Shown: positions 12,700-25,549, counted from the stretch's first letter. The stretch: DNA of 64,000 bases from Macrotis lagotis (GCF_037893015.1 NC_133666.1:623578104-623642103); one strand, 5' to 3'. Notes: generated by a model not told the origin, from the sequence alone. Numbers and translations: made by a program.

Positions 12700-13910
12700 T
12701 TTGTTTAAAGTCCCTTAGAGCAGCTGTAGTTTTAAAAGCCCTCCTTTTTATAAGAAATCTCTAGTGTATGTTGAGATCATACAGAATTCCTTGATAAATG
12801 CAACAATGCTAACTCTATTCAGTGACTCTCTGGTTTAAACTTTTTTCATATTTATTCATACAAGGACTAAAATAGGATGATATATGCACAAAAGGGAGTT
12901 TCACTGTCATGGAGGATATCCTATGCAGATACCAAATTGAAGAAGGGTTCCCTCACAATGATGACTTCCAAATGCTCCTGTTTGTGAGTATTTTGTGTTT
13001 ATTGCATCATTCCTCATTACAGTAGGGGTCTTCCTCCTCAAGAAGATCCATGGCAACCAGAATGAGTTAGCCTAGCCATCCACACAAGAAAAAGCAAATA
13101 AATAAATAAAAATGCATACTATCAGGAAGATGACACGCAGCTGAAAGACCAATCTACCAGGCCTGGGACAGGTACTGTAGATGGAAAATGTACTGAATCC
13201 AGAACTGAATAGGGAAGACTGAGGGCTGCCTTGAATTTCAGAAAGTTAATAATACTTTTAACTACCCTAAGATGGATCTGATATGAAAGTGTATTTTTGA
13301 AATAAACTTTCCTAGTTACAAGTTTGAATTTGGAACTCCACAATCTTCAAAGGATCAAAGTTGCTGGTTTATGCCAGCAAAAATATTAGTATATTGGTAA
13401 GGTGCATGGTGGGAGTAAATAACCTGGAGAATATTTCCAATGAGAACTTATACAGAAGAAGTAAAATAAAACAAAAAGGAAGACGTATTCATGTGGCAAA
13501 AAAAAGAACAGATGATCAGTCAGTTTACTGCATTAGTGGTCACAAAATTAAAAAGTCCTAGAGAAATGCCTGCAGTACATTGGGTAGATTCTCTGTGGGG
13601 ACTCTATAGGAGATTATAGACAACCAATTTCATAAGATGAAAAGTATAGAGAAGTTGCAATCTACAGTTAATGGGAGGAATAAATTGATAAGATCAAAGA
13701 TCCATTGAAGTATTTGAGGACCAAGGTTCAGAATAAAGGCTGAAGGTCATCATTCTGTTCCCTTATCTCCATGAGCCAAAAACTCTGACATTTGGGATGT
13801 AGGAGCAAGATCATAAGAACATTAAAGGAGCAATTTGAGACCCTTTCTCCTGTATTGCAAATTAAAGAAAGTAACTTCCATTCTTGGTCATGACCACCCT
13901 TTATTTTTGT
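12700..13910. other. Unassigned intergenic sequence
   Basis: No gene or clear repeat seen. Short frames only. Confidence 0.5.
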
Positions 13911-13911
13911 A

Positions 13912-14150
13912 GCAGCTAGGTGGCATTGAGGCTAGAATATCATACTTGGAGACAGGAGAATCTTGGATTACAGTTATGTCTTACATCCTTACTATACTTG
14001 TATCACCCTAGGTAAGTCCCTTGACTTACCTCAGCCTGTACTTCACCTGAAAAATTGGAATAATAGTACCTTCCTCACAGGGCTGTTGTGAGCATCAGGT
14101 GAGCTGACATAAAGTATTTTACAAATCCCAAAACTAAGTGCTACCTATTT
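13912..14150 (+). mobile_element. MIR/tRNA-SINE hybrid-type copy
   Basis: 'gcagctaggtggcattgaggctagaata' head; 'cacctgaaaaattggaataatagtaccttcctcacagggctgttgtgagcatcaggtgag' tail. Confidence 0.65.
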
Positions 14151-14439
14151 TGTCCCTAATTTCAAATAATTTCCAGGATCACATAAGAGACCCATGATGA
14201 CTTCTAGAAAAGTCTCCTGACCTGGGTGGCAACGCCACAGAAGCATATATTGGGTAGAAGAGGTGAGGGTAATGCTTCATGGAACCCAGTACTGGCAATA
14301 AATCAAAAAGCATTTATGAAGTACCTACTTATTAAGTACCTATGTGCAAGGCACTGTGCTAGGTTGGGAAGCCACAAAGAGAAGTTCCCTATCAATGGAT
14401 ACCAATGTTCCATACCCATCCAGGCCGGGGTATACGAGA

Positions 14440-14490
14440 CAGAGAAAACCTTTGAAGGGAGGATGGTGAGAAGGAAGGAAGTCTAAGGGG

Positions 14491-14556
<66 letters not shown>

Positions 14557-15735
14557 GAGAGAGGAGGGAGTGGAGGGAACTCAAAAGAATAAGGGAAGAG
14601 TTAAAGAGAGGAAAGGGCAGATTTCAGGTAAGGGGGAAGAAGACAAAAGAGAAAGAAGATGGTCTTGTTAAAGGAAAAGAAAGAAGTGCAGGGTCTTACG
14701 ATGGGGAAAAGGACTTGTAAAAATATGTGGAGGTACAAGGAAAAGAGAACAAAGGTAAAGAGAGAGAAAGGGAGAATGAAGAAACAGGAGTAGAGTCAAA
14801 ACAGAAAGGAGGAAGGAATGGGGATAGGGAGGAAATAGGGTAGAGACAAGCAGAGAGTGGTCTGAAAGATTAGGGTATGAATGTTGGAGTAGAGAGAAAA
14901 GTGGGGAAGGGAAGGATTGGAAATGGAGGAACATAGAGGGGAGAGGATGAAGAGGTTAATGAATGGACAGAAGACTTTGGAGAATGAATGAAGATGGGAG
15001 GGAAGGGAGGGAATGAGATGGAGTGATAGAAGGGACTGAGAAGGTAGGAGGAGTGGAGATGAAGCAACAAAGTGAAAAGGAGGAAGGAAAAGAGTGGAGG
15101 ACAGAGGAATCTGGAAAATGGAGAGAAAATGTAGAAATGGAAACAGGATTGAGTAGATAGAGGAGCAGAATGTGTGTGGCAGAATGTGTGGTAGGAGGAG
15201 TATGGATAGAGTAGCAGAATGAGGAGGAAAAAGGAACTAAAGCCTAAGGAGAAAGGAGGGGAAGAATGGAAGGGAGAGGTAAGAATGGTCAGGGTGAAGG
15301 GCAGGATTGAAAGGGTAGGATAAAAGATTGAGCAATAGAAGGGGAGTGGGTGAAAGGAGGGAATGGATTTATGGGGATAAGGAGAATGAAGAAGAATGAA
15401 GGTAAGGGAAGATGAGAGGAGATGAAGTAAAAGGACCAGGGATGGAAGTGTGGAGGGCTAGAAGATGAAGGGGCAAGGGCCAGATAAGGATATGGAGGGG
15501 AGTAGAGAAAGGGGAGGATGGTTGGGCTGGTTGCTGAAGTGAATGAAGAGGGGAGGAGGAGGAGGAGAGGAGACTGAAGTGGGAGGGATGGAAGGAGAGA
15601 TGGAGGAAAGGAAGGAGAGAATGGATGAGTAGGGAGCTGAGAAGCATGAGAGAGGAGGAAGAAAATGGGAAGCATGAGAGAGAGGAAAGGAAAGAGGGGG
15701 ACTGAAGAAGGGAGCAGAAGAAGAGGAAGGTCCCT
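14440..15735 (+). repeat. Purine-rich (GA-rich) tract of about 1.3 kb
   Basis: It starts around a pure (GA)n run (about 14492-14562) and continues as irregular A/G sequence for more than 1.1 kb with few pyrimidines. The long minus-strand frames here (Ser/Pro/Leu/Phe-rich) are products of the composition and not genes. Low-complexity DNA of this kind can form triplex (H-DNA). Confidence 0.85.
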
Positions 15736-16237
15736 TTTCTGGCGGCTCTGGGCAGTGTCGGGGTGGAGGCTCTTCTGGGGCAGGCACCTAGATGGTCTTC
15801 CACTCAAAGTTCCGGTGGCACCAAGCCTCCCCTCAGCAGGAGTCAGACCAGAAGAGCGAGCAGACCCTATTCTCGAAGTCCACTCAGTCCGTTGGCACTC
15901 GGGACTGTTGGGAGCCTCGCTGTCTCAGTGGACCTCTGGCTGTAACCATTACTTGCAGCACCCGCCTTGTCTGGGAGGATGCATGGGGCTGCTAGGTATT
16001 CCTGGCTCAGAATACCTAGGAGACTGCGGGGACACGACTAAGAGGACCAGGAGGTAGAAGCAGAGCCCTGGGTGGGGCTGAAACAAAGGAGAGGGGTGGG
16101 AGTCGTTCATTGGAGGGGCAGGATCAGAGACCTACCCAGAATTCTAGCCAAGTTCTGTAGTTTCCTTTTCTCCTAGAGACCGATTCCCATACAAATGTCC
16201 CTATGTAGCTGCTGGCTACTTGAGTTCGATTCTGCCT
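15735..16237. other. GC-rich unassigned block
   Basis: A moderately CpG-bearing stretch between the purine tract and the possible LTR. Frames such as 15665-16057 (plus) show no domain. It may be retroviral leader sequence attached to the LTR, or a regulatory CpG-rich segment. No gene can be supported. Confidence 0.35.
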
Positions 16238-16869
16238 GTGACGCATCATTATTCAGACTCGGGAAAGCATGGGTAGAAATAAAACAAAAATTTATTTAAA
16301 AGGTTACAAAACATAGGAAGGACTAGGGAGAGATATATATATAGAGAGAGAGAGATAAAAGAACAGCCAAGCAGCCTTGGCAGGACCACAGGTTGGTAGA
16401 GAAGACTGTGGCCCTTAGCCTCTCTTCAACCCAGCTTTTTAAGTCTTGCTTCTCATCCAGAGGGCAAAAGATAAACTCCCTTCCCCTATACTGGACCCAG
16501 AATTAGGTAGTGTAAAGCCTAAGGAGATCAGGATACAAATTTTACATTAAACAATGAATCAATGGTAATCAAGAATGGAATCTCCACCCAATTTGAGCAG
16601 CCTTTAAGATTACAATTGTTTCTGTTACAATCATAATTCTCTACTTCTAGTTAATTTACATCTCAAAGGTAGCTGGTGGTCAATTTACATCTTCACCCAA
16701 GTTCTACATTCACAATTCTCTTCATCTTTTCCCTGCATCACCTAGGACTGGGTAGATCTGTCTTTTCTGGTAGACTCATGCCCTCAGAACACCTAGAGAT
16801 CCAGAGATTGGCCTCCTGAAATTATTCCAGTGTGTACCCCCCCATGAAATTACCCATTTCCCCCCAACA
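16238..16869 (-). mobile_element. Possible solo LTR
   Basis: On the minus strand the block begins 'tgttggggggaaatgg', has a TATA-like 'cttaaaaag' near 16440, and an AATAAA polyadenylation signal followed by a T-rich stretch near 16290, in the order U3-R-U5. No second copy, primer-binding site or clear target duplication was found, so the call is tentative. Confidence 0.35.
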
Positions 16870-19487
16870 TTTCCAGCACACACAATCTTCCACCTCAGAG
16901 TTCCTACTGATTTGTACTTAAAGAAATGTGCCCTGCATCGGAAAGGTCACTTGGGTATGTTCCTCCCCCCAGAGGATATATGGATCCCTTTTTCCCAGCC
17001 TTACATCTTTTTATTTCCCTTGGACATTTGTAGCAGCCTGCCACTCACATGTATGAATAGTGTTCCAGGGGCTCAATGCATCAGCCCAACAGTTGCAATA
17101 GGTCCTATAGGTGTTTTGTTTTGTTTTTTCACTTTATTTCTTTATTTTTTTCATCCATAAGCATATGTATATTTTTAAGTTACAAAATTTCCTTCCGCCC
17201 TCCCTTCCTACCCACCCTCTCCCCTCAACAGTGAACAATTAGGTTAGCATTGTACACACATATTTTTGATTTTGTACACACAATTTACAGATTAGTCATT
17301 TTCAGTATAAAGAATTAAGATTAAGGGAAAGAGATATATAAGAGATAATTTTTATAAAGTGTTCATCAGATTCTGAAGGGTTGTTTTTTGTTTTTCTTCC
17401 TCTGGATAGGGATAATATTGGCCATAATCAGTCTAATATGGTCGTCATAACTCTCTGAACTATTGAGAGGACCTGCTTTCATCAAGGTTGATAATCTCAC
17501 AAGGTTGTTGTTAATGAGTACATTATTCTGTTAGTTCTGCTCCCTTCGCTCAGCATCAGATCCTGTAAGTTATTCCATGCTTCTCTAGAGTCCACCATTT
17601 AAGGTTTCTTATAGAACAATAATATTCCATAGTATTCATGTACCATAACTTGTTAAGCCATTCCTGATTTGATGGGCATCCCCTCAAATTCCAATTCTTT
17701 GCCACTACAAAAAAAAGCTGTTATGAATATTTTGGAACATGTAGGACTTTTTCCATTTTTTACAATTTCTTCTGGATATAGTCCTAGAATTGGAATTGCT
17801 GGGTGAGTGGGATAAAGTCTGAGATTTCTTCAGTAAAATATTACAGATTGAATTTGGTTAACTATGTGCCCCTCCTCCCTTGACAAAGCAAACTTCTGGG
17901 ATATTGGTGAAGAGTCAACTGACCTCACCTTATCTGTTGATGTCTGATGAATCATTCAATTCCTAGGACTAAAGAGATAAACTGGCTTCAGTTTGAATTT
18001 TATACTCTTTTCCCTAGGGTAGTTTTCCTGTTTAGATTGTAAAACCACTTTCCTCATTAATGAGGGTGGGTCAGTGTGGGGGGGGGGGGTGTCGAGTTAG
18101 GATAAATGTGATTCTTGGACCTGTCGATTTTGCCTCAATCTCTCGAATTGATTGTGGCCGGTTCCTGGAGAAACGAATAAAGCTTTCTCTTCATACCTTG
18201 AGAGATCTCCAAAATATATTTAAGTGGCATTTGTCCCACACATGGGTCAAAGGGAATGAACGTTTTTATTGTTCTTTGGGCATAGTTCCATATTGCTCTC
18301 CAAAATGGTTGGTTCCATTCACAACTCCACCAGCAATGCGTCAATGGCCCACAACTTCTCCAACATTGATCATTTTCCCTTTTTTTCATCCTGGCTAATC
18401 TGATAGGTGTGATGTGATACCTCATTGTGTTTTAATTTGCATTTCCCTCTAATCAATAATGATTTAGAGCATTTTTATATGATTAAATATAGCTTCAATT
18501 TCTTCATTTGAAAACTGTCTATTCATATCCTTTGACCATTTATAAACTGGGGGAATGACTTGTAACATTATAAATTTGATGTAATTCTCTATTTATTTTA
18601 GAATGAGACCTTTATCAGAACTCCTAGCTGCGAAGATTATTTCCCAATTTTCTGCTTTCCTTCTTATTTTAGCATTATTGATTTTATTGGTGCAAACACT
18701 TTAATTTAATATAGTCAAAATCATTCATTTTGCATTTTATAATGTACTCTAATTCTTTTTTGATCATAAATTTGACTCCTTTCCATAGCTCTGATAGAAT
18801 ATTTATTGGCCTATCACTTTATCTATTGTGTCACCCTTTATGTCTAAATCCTGTATCCATTTTGACCTTATTTTGGTGTATGGTGTGAGATGTGGGTCTA
18901 TGCCTAGTTTTTTGCCATATTATATTCCAGTTTTCCCAATAATTTTTATCAAATAGTGAGTTCTTATCTCAGAAGCTCATGCCTGGGTTTGTCAAACAGT
19001 TCAACAGTTTTGAACCTATCCTAATCCACTGATCCATTATTCTATTTCTTAACCAATATCAGGCAGTTTTAATGACTGCCCCTTTATAGTAAAGTTTTAG
19101 ATCTGATAGAGTTAGACAATCTTCCTTTAAATTTTTTTCATCTTCTCTTGCTATTCTTGACCTTTTGTTACTCCAGATGAATTTTGTTACTTCTTTTTCT
19201 TCCTTGATAAGGTAGTTATTTGGTAGTTTGATTAGTATGGCACTGAATAAGTAATTTAATTGGAGTAGAATTGTCATTTTTACTACATTAGCTCTACCTA
19301 AACATGAGCAATCAACATTTTTCCAATTATTTAGATGTGATTTTATTTAGGTGAGAAGTGCTTTATGATTGTGCTTATACAGTTTCTGGGTTTGTCTTGG
19401 GAGGTAGATTCCCAAGTATTTAATGTTGTCTACAGTTACTTTAAATGGAATTTCTCATTCTATCTCTTGCTCTTGGTCTTTGTTGTT

Positions 19488-19578
19488 CATATATATATAT
19501 ATATATATATATGTATACATATATATATATATGTATGTATATACATACATATATATGTATGTATATATATATGTATAT
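19488..19578 (+). repeat. (TA)n/(TATG)n compound microsatellite in L1
   Basis: Alternating TA, TATG and TACA units inside the minus-strand L1 ORF2. Confidence 0.95.
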
Positions 19579-19772
19579 AAGTCCTGATAATTTATGTGGG
19601 TTTGTATTATATCCTGCTACTTTGCTGAATTTGTTTCAAGGATTTTTTTAGATGATCTTCCTCAGGTTCTCTAAGTATACCACCATATCATTTACAGAGA
19701 GTGAGAGCTTTGCTTCTTCATTGCCAATTCTGATTCCTTCAATTTCTTTCTCTATTGCTAAAACTAGCATTT

Positions 19773-19917
19773 GTTTTTTGCTTTTTTGAAAGGCAATGGG
19801 TTTAAGTGATTTGTCCAAGATCACATAGCTAGGTAATTTTTGGATATCACATTTGAACTCAGGTCCTCCTGTCTCCAGAGACAGTGGTTTCTATCCACTG
19901 CACCACCTAGCTGTCCC
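19773..19917 (-). mobile_element. tRNA-derived SINE with target-site duplication
   Basis: Antisense copy inside L1 ORF2, flanked by 'aaaactagcattt' and 'aaaactaacattt'. Confidence 0.85.
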
Positions 19918-21317
19918 AAAACTAACATTTTAATACTATATTGCATAGTAATGGTGATAATTGGCATCCTTACTTCATCCCTGATTTTACTGGAAATGCT
20001 CCAAGTTTATTCTCCTTACATTTAATATTTGTTGATGTTTTTAGATAGATACTATTTATTATTTTAAGGAAAACTCCATTTATTCCTAAACTTTTTAGTG
20101 TTTTTAATAGAAATGGATGTTATATTTTATCAAAGGCTTTTTCAGCATCCATTGAGAAAATCATATGATTTCTGTTGGTTTTCTTATTGATATGTTCAAT
20201 TATGTTGTGTTTTCCTGATATTGAACCATCCCTGCCTACTTGGTATAAATCCTACCTGATCCTGGTGTATAATCCTAGTAATAACTTGCTGTAGTCTTAT
20301 TGCTAAAATTTTATTTAAGACTTTTGCATCAATATTCATTAGAGAGATTGTTCTATAACTTTCTTTGTCTATTTTGGTTATGACTGGTTTAGGTATCAGC
20401 ACTATGTTGTTGTCATAAAAGCAGTTTATGTAGAACAGGAATTAATTGTTCCTTAAATGTTTGATAGAATTCACTAGTAAATCCATCTGAACCAGGAGAC
20501 TTTTTCTTATGGAGTTTATTGATGGTTTCTTTGATTTCTTTTACTGAAATGGGGCTATTTAAGTAATTTATTTCCTCTTCTGTTATTCTGGGCAGTTTGT
20601 ATTTTTGTTAATATCCATCCATTTCACTCAGGTTATCCAATTTATTGGCATACAGTTTGGCAAAGTAGCTCTGAATTATCTCTTTAATTTCCTCCTTATA
20701 TAAGTTTACCTTGTCCATTTTTGATACTGGTAATTTTGTTATCTTCTTTCTTTTTTAAATCAGATTAACCAAAGTTTTGTCTATTTTATTGGCTTTTTCA
20801 TAAAACCAACTCTGACTTTTATTTATGAGACCATTTGTTTTCTTGCTTTCAATTTTATTAATCTCACCCTTGATTTTCAGAATTTCTAATTTGGTATTTA
20901 ATTTGGGATCTTTAATTTGTTCTTTTTCTAGCTTTTTTTGTTACATACTCAATTCAATGATCTCTTCATTCTCTATTTTATACATATAGGCAATGAGAGA
21001 TATAAAGTTCCTCTTCAAAGCTGCCTTGGCTGCATCCCATAAATTTTGGTATAATGTTTCATTAGTATCATTTTCTTGGATATAATTATTATTTCTATTA
21101 TTTGCTGTTTGATCCACCCATTATTTAAGATAAAGTTATTTAATTTCCAGTTAGTTTTTTTTTCCATTTTTCTTCCTCCTTTTTTCTTTGGTTTTTAAAT
21201 TTTTTTAAAGCTCTTTGATGAGATTTTTTATTTGAGTCTAATTTATAGACTGTTTTGATACTTCTGTGAGTAATTTTTTCACTAGTTTTTTCTTCAGACA
21301 TGGCAGTGGTTTCCCTG

Positions 21318-21590
21318 ATGGGGCAGCTAGGTTGCACAGTAGTTAGAGTGCCAAACTTAGAGGAAGAAGAAAGGTTGGAGGAACATTCATCTTCCTGAAT
21401 CCAAATGTGGACTCACTTGCTAGCTATATAACCCTGGACAAGTCACTTAAGTTTACTTGCCTCGGTTTTCTCATCTGTAAAAATGAGCTAGACATAGAAG
21501 TGGCAAATCATTCCAACATTTTTGCCTGTAAAAACTCAAATTCACTTACAAAAACTTGGACATGATTGAAAATGACAGAACAAAAAAAGT
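21318..21590 (+). mobile_element. Long tRNA-derived SINE with extended 3' tail
   Basis: The head 'gatggggcagctaggttgcacagtag' is followed by a MIR-like middle ('ctcatctgtaaaaatgagctagac') and a 3' end of the 'ccaacattttt...acatgattgaaaatgacagaac' type. Such tails are typical of SINEs moved by RTE LINEs. Confidence 0.75.
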
Positions 21591-21604
21591 TCCCTGATTA
21601 TCTT

Positions 21605-21712
21605 TTACTTTTTTTTGGCAAGGAAATGGGGTTAAGTGACTTGCCTAAAGTCATACAACTAGGTAATTAACTGGGGTCAGATTTGAATTCAGGTACTTCT
21701 AATCTTTTAAAC
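21605..21712 (-). mobile_element. Truncated tRNA-derived SINE
   Basis: Antisense 3' part: 'ggcaaggaaatggggttaagtgacttgcctaaagtcat...tcagatttgaattcaggtac'. Confidence 0.75.
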
Positions 21713-22396
21713 CTTACAGATGGGAGGTTCTTGTATTGTTGAATGATGTCACCAAAAACATGATCAGCACTAGATTTGTACCATCCTCTGGTTTTAACTG
21801 GCATTAGGACATAGGTATGTCTGGTGATAATAAACACTATATGACCTGCTGATATATGAGAGATACAGTTAGTGATATCACATTCTATGCATATTACTTT
21901 TTAGGAGCCAGTGGTGCTTGTGCTATCAGATGAGTGAATATACACCGATACAGGTTATGCAAGTACATGTAGGCACATTGTGAAAGAAGAACTTTTTTTT
22001 TAACTTTCCCTTTTTCCTCCTTTCTCCATCCTACTTCCATGTGAGGTAAAATAAATTTGGAAGGTATGCTATTCTCTTCAGGACAAATCTACTGAGATTA
22101 AGAATTACTCACCCTCCCTTCTTTCCCTTTCCTATAGTAGGTTCATTGTACTTCTTCATGTGGTATTATTTAGCCTCTAGATTCTCTGCCTTCCACAAGT
22201 ATAATCCTTCTTTTCAAGTCTTAATTGCTTTATACCTGGTCTTATACCCACAACCTCTAGCAAAGTATACTTCTTTTATCTGTCTTGATAGAAGTACTAT
22301 TCTCAAGTGCTGATTATCTGATTGGTTTATAAACATCATTATCTTGTAATCACTTCATACACTCAGTCCCACTTGATCCATTAAAAATACAATTTG
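21713..22396. other. Unassigned sequence before duplicated unit B
   Basis: No coding signal. Some 3'-UTR-like text ('tccttttttctccatcctacttccatgtgagg') may be L1-derived, but this is not certain. Confidence 0.4.
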
Positions 22397-22540
22397 TGGG
22401 GCAGCTAAGTGACACAGTGGATAATACACCAACCCTGGAGTCAGGAGGACCTAAGTTCAAATCAAGCCTCAGACACTTAATAATTACCTAGCTGTGTGAC
22501 CTTGGTCAAATCACTTAATCTCATTGCCTTGCAAAAAAGT
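22397..22540 (+). mobile_element. tRNA-derived SINE (copy shared with 7495)
   Basis: Canonical SINE head 'ggggcagctaagtgacacagtgg' and tail 'cattgccttgcaaaaaa'. It occupies the same position in the paralogous unit as the SINE at 7.5 kb. Confidence 0.85.
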
Positions 22541-24420
22541 ACAATTCTTAAGAGCCATAAGCAATATCAAATTATAATCAATTTATACTCATACCCTATT
22601 TCCAAGTACTCTCCCTGAAATTACCCAATAGGAAAATGACCCTCATGAGCTAAAGTATTATATAAAGCATCATTACATCATGATGCACCTTCCAAGTGCA
22701 CTATCTCCAACTGTCCCAAGAGAAGTATAACCCACAAAAACCAGTGTCAGCTAAAGCATCATCAGTTTCTTGATCAATTTATACCTACAATGTCTAAGTA
22801 TTCTTTTTAACTATCTTAAGAGAAATACAATTCTCAATAGTTATAAGTAATGCCCTCCCATGTAGAGATATAGACAGTTTAATCTTATTGATCAACATTT
22901 TCCCCCTTTCTGTTTCCTCTTTCATGTGTCTCTTAAATCTTATATTTGAAGACCAAATTTTCTATTCAGGTCTGATCTGGTTAGTTTCAAAATCCTCCAT
23001 TTTGTTGAAAAACTGCATCTTTTCCCCTGAAAGAATATGTTGAATTTTGCAGAGTAGTTGATTCTTGGTTATAATTCAAGTTCCTTTGCAATTTGGAATA
23101 TCATATTCCAGGTTTTCATATTCTTTTATGTTGAAACTGACAAATTCTGTGTAATCCCGACTGTGGCTCCCTGATATTTAAATTGCTTTTTTTGGCCACT
23201 TTGCAGTATTTTCACCTTTAATTAAGAATTCTGAAATTTCATTACAATATTCCTTGGAATCTTTATTTGGGGATCTCTTTCTGGGGGGGGTGATAAATGG
23301 ATTCTTTCAAGAATTATTTTGTCTTCTTGATCTAAAATATTAGAGCTCTTTTCCATGAAAATTTCTGGAAAGATATTGTCCAGGTTTCCTGGGTAGAAAT
23401 AGGTGAATCATTGAAAACTGAAGGAAAAAGTTGTGGGTTTTTGTTCTTTTTTCCTTCCCATAATCTTTCAAGTCATTCAATTGCTTATTACCCAATAGAT
23501 TTCCAAGTTACTATTCTTAGTATCTTTCCTTTGCCTTCTCTCTCTCTCTCTCTCTCTCTCTCCATGTCCTAACTCAAATGGAGCCACATTTTTGCTGCTT
23601 TTAAGACTTAGACAATTGGAAAAGATAGTCTCTGGGGTCCTTTTGATATATAAGCCTGTCAAGACTGTGTGTGATTCTATCATTGCATGAATCGAGTGAG
23701 AGAAATGATGATGATTATTGTCCTAAAATCAATTACTATTGTAGGGATCCAGGATTTTTTCCCCTTCTAATTTCCTCATTCTCTACTAGGTCAAATCAGA
23801 CCAGAAGAATAGGACTGATAATGAGACTAGATTTAAATTCTCAGACCCCAGATAGCTGGGGAAGCCCATTGTGTTGTACTCAGGCTTGAGTGGGGTCCAG
23901 TCCAGTGGTCTGGGATTAACACAAAGTCACGTTTCCTAGCTTTTCATTAGAATAGGTTCATATTCATTCTTCTCATTGATTGCCATAATCAAAGTTAATT
24001 GTCATAACTCAGAACATCCACTCTTCCAAGGGTATCTATGCATCAATAGGCGACCATGATCTATCTTTGATTTATAAGAGACAACCAAATTATCAAACTT
24101 TTCTTAATTATTCACTAGCCATAATCAATAACATGATTAATTACCCAGAAATTTTGTCTCATTCTCGTAAGGTGCAATAGAACATATTTTTTTAGGTTTT
24201 TGCAAGGCAAAGGAGGTTAAGTGGCTTGCCCAAGGCCACACAGCTAGGTAATTATTAGGTGTCTGAGACCAGATTTGAACCCAGGTACTTCTGACTCCAG
24301 GGCCGGTGCTTTATCCACTATGCCACCTAGCCACCCCTCTTTTTTTTTCTTTTTAGGTTTTTAATAGAACATATTTAAGGAAGTAAGACCAGGAGCACAA
24401 CACTGTTCAGAAGGACTGGG
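22541..24420 (-). mobile_element. Old duplicated unit, copy B
   Basis: Uninterrupted counterpart of 7643-7900 plus 11100-12490, in the same orientation. It includes the L1-type ORF1 C-terminal sequence on the minus strand (about 22900-23380) and ends at the shared 'cactgttcagaaggactgg'. It contains a private (CT)n run near 23537-23563 and one private SINE insertion at 24.19 kb. Confidence 0.7.
24188..24355 (-). mobile_element. tRNA-derived SINE with target-site duplication
   Basis: Antisense full-length SINE ('ccttgcccaaggccacacagctag... gccacctagccacccc' on the plus strand) inserted in copy B. 'taatagaacatatt' type flanks occur at about 24176 and 24361. Copy A lacks this insertion, which fixes its age as later than the duplication. 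Confidence 0.85.
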
Positions 24421-24870
24421 TTGGTCATTTTATTTCTTACAAGACAATAGTGTTTTATTATATTCATATACCATAATTTATTTGGAAATTTCCTTCCAAT
24501 TGATGAGTATCCCTCTTGCTTTCAGGCTGGGATTGCAGTGAAAACAACTGCTATAAACATTGCCTTTCTCCTTTTGTTTGATTTCTTTGGGATATAGACC
24601 CAGTAGTGGTATTACTCATACAAATGATATGCACAATCTATTAACATGCTGTTCATACTTCAAATTGTACTCTACAATGATTTGACAAATTCAAAGCTCC
24701 ACAAAAATATTCTTTTTTTTTTTTTTTTGGTATTTTTGACAATCTGATGAGATAACTCATTAATGACTTAAAGTGTTTTTTCCAAATGACTTTAGATGGC
24801 TTTTATGTCTTCCCTAGAGAACTGCCTGTTCACAGCCTTTGACAATTTATTAATTGATGATAACCAAGAG
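24420..24870 (-). mobile_element. L1 3' fragment
   Basis: 'catttggaaatttccttccaattgatgagtatccctcttgctttcaggctgggattgcagtgaaa' and 'gggatatagacccagtagtggtatta' are the inverted end of L1 ORF2 and 3' UTR. Confidence 0.65.
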
Positions 24871-25346
24871 AGATAACAGTACTGTCAACCTAAAGCTCAA
24901 AGTCACCAATGTTTGAGAAGATGGCAAGTCAAGTGGTAAAACAATTAGGTCAAAAACATATAATCAATGTGTGTGGCTCGATAGATGATATATAGATAGA
25001 TAGATATATATATACATAGATATGGATAGCTCATCAGCCTCATATATTCAAGAAATTTGTAAAAATACCCCTATATCAAAGGTCTTTCATTTATAAGACA
25101 TCTCAAGAAGTCTTGAAGTTAAAAGTCTCCTTGTGCTCAGAGAACTGTGAAGTAAATCCTTTTTGGTCTCTCAGGGAGACTTGACTCTCACCTAACCATT
25201 CAGTAGATTTAAATGAGTACAATAAGATCAGAGAAGATTAGAAATTTTCTCATATTTCTATCATGGTTGTGGAGTGGTGAAACATTTTTAGTTGTATAAT
25301 AAATTAAACTTTAGGAGACAATAGTAGGTTAATTTGATTTTGATTT

Positions 25347-25381
<35 letters not shown>

Positions 25382-25549
25382 GCAAATAAAAATCATCTGT
25401 GTAACAAAGGGAAATCCTTCCAGACTAAAAAAGGAACAAAACAAAAAGTTTGATAGCTAAAATCAATGAAATTGAAGCCAGTTTATAAAAGAGCTATTTC
25501 CCCCATCAGATTAATAAAACATGATTATTCAGTTTTCAAAGAAAAAACA
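24871..25549. other. Unassigned intergenic sequence with TA repeats
   Basis: AT-rich, no gene seen. Contains the TA microsatellites near 25.0 and 25.35 kb. Confidence 0.45.
25347..25382 (+). repeat. (TA)n microsatellite
   Basis: Two TA runs separated by TATG. A smaller related run lies near 24990-25020 ('gatagatagatatatatata'). Confidence 0.95.

Larger units (their letters stand above)
17110..21300 (-). mobile_element. L1 LINE, 5'-truncated, ORF2 and 3' UTR
   Basis: Minus-strand frames give L1 ORF2 blocks: RT sequence at 20196-20402 ([43 protein letters not shown]), the C-terminal part at 19059-19277 (KEVTKFIWSNKRSRIA, LTLSDLKLYYKGAVIKTAW-type), and the HCWWSCEWNQPFW motif at 18135-18425. 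The YADD region (plus-strand equivalent near 19.65-19.8 kb) is disturbed by a simple repeat and a SINE. Many stops are present. The 3' end near 17110 has a T-rich run on the plus strand. Confidence 0.85.

Noticed and set aside
15289-15807. 172-codon Ser/Pro/Phe/Leu-rich minus-strand frame
   Set aside because: It is the complement of the purine tract; the composition alone explains the open frame.
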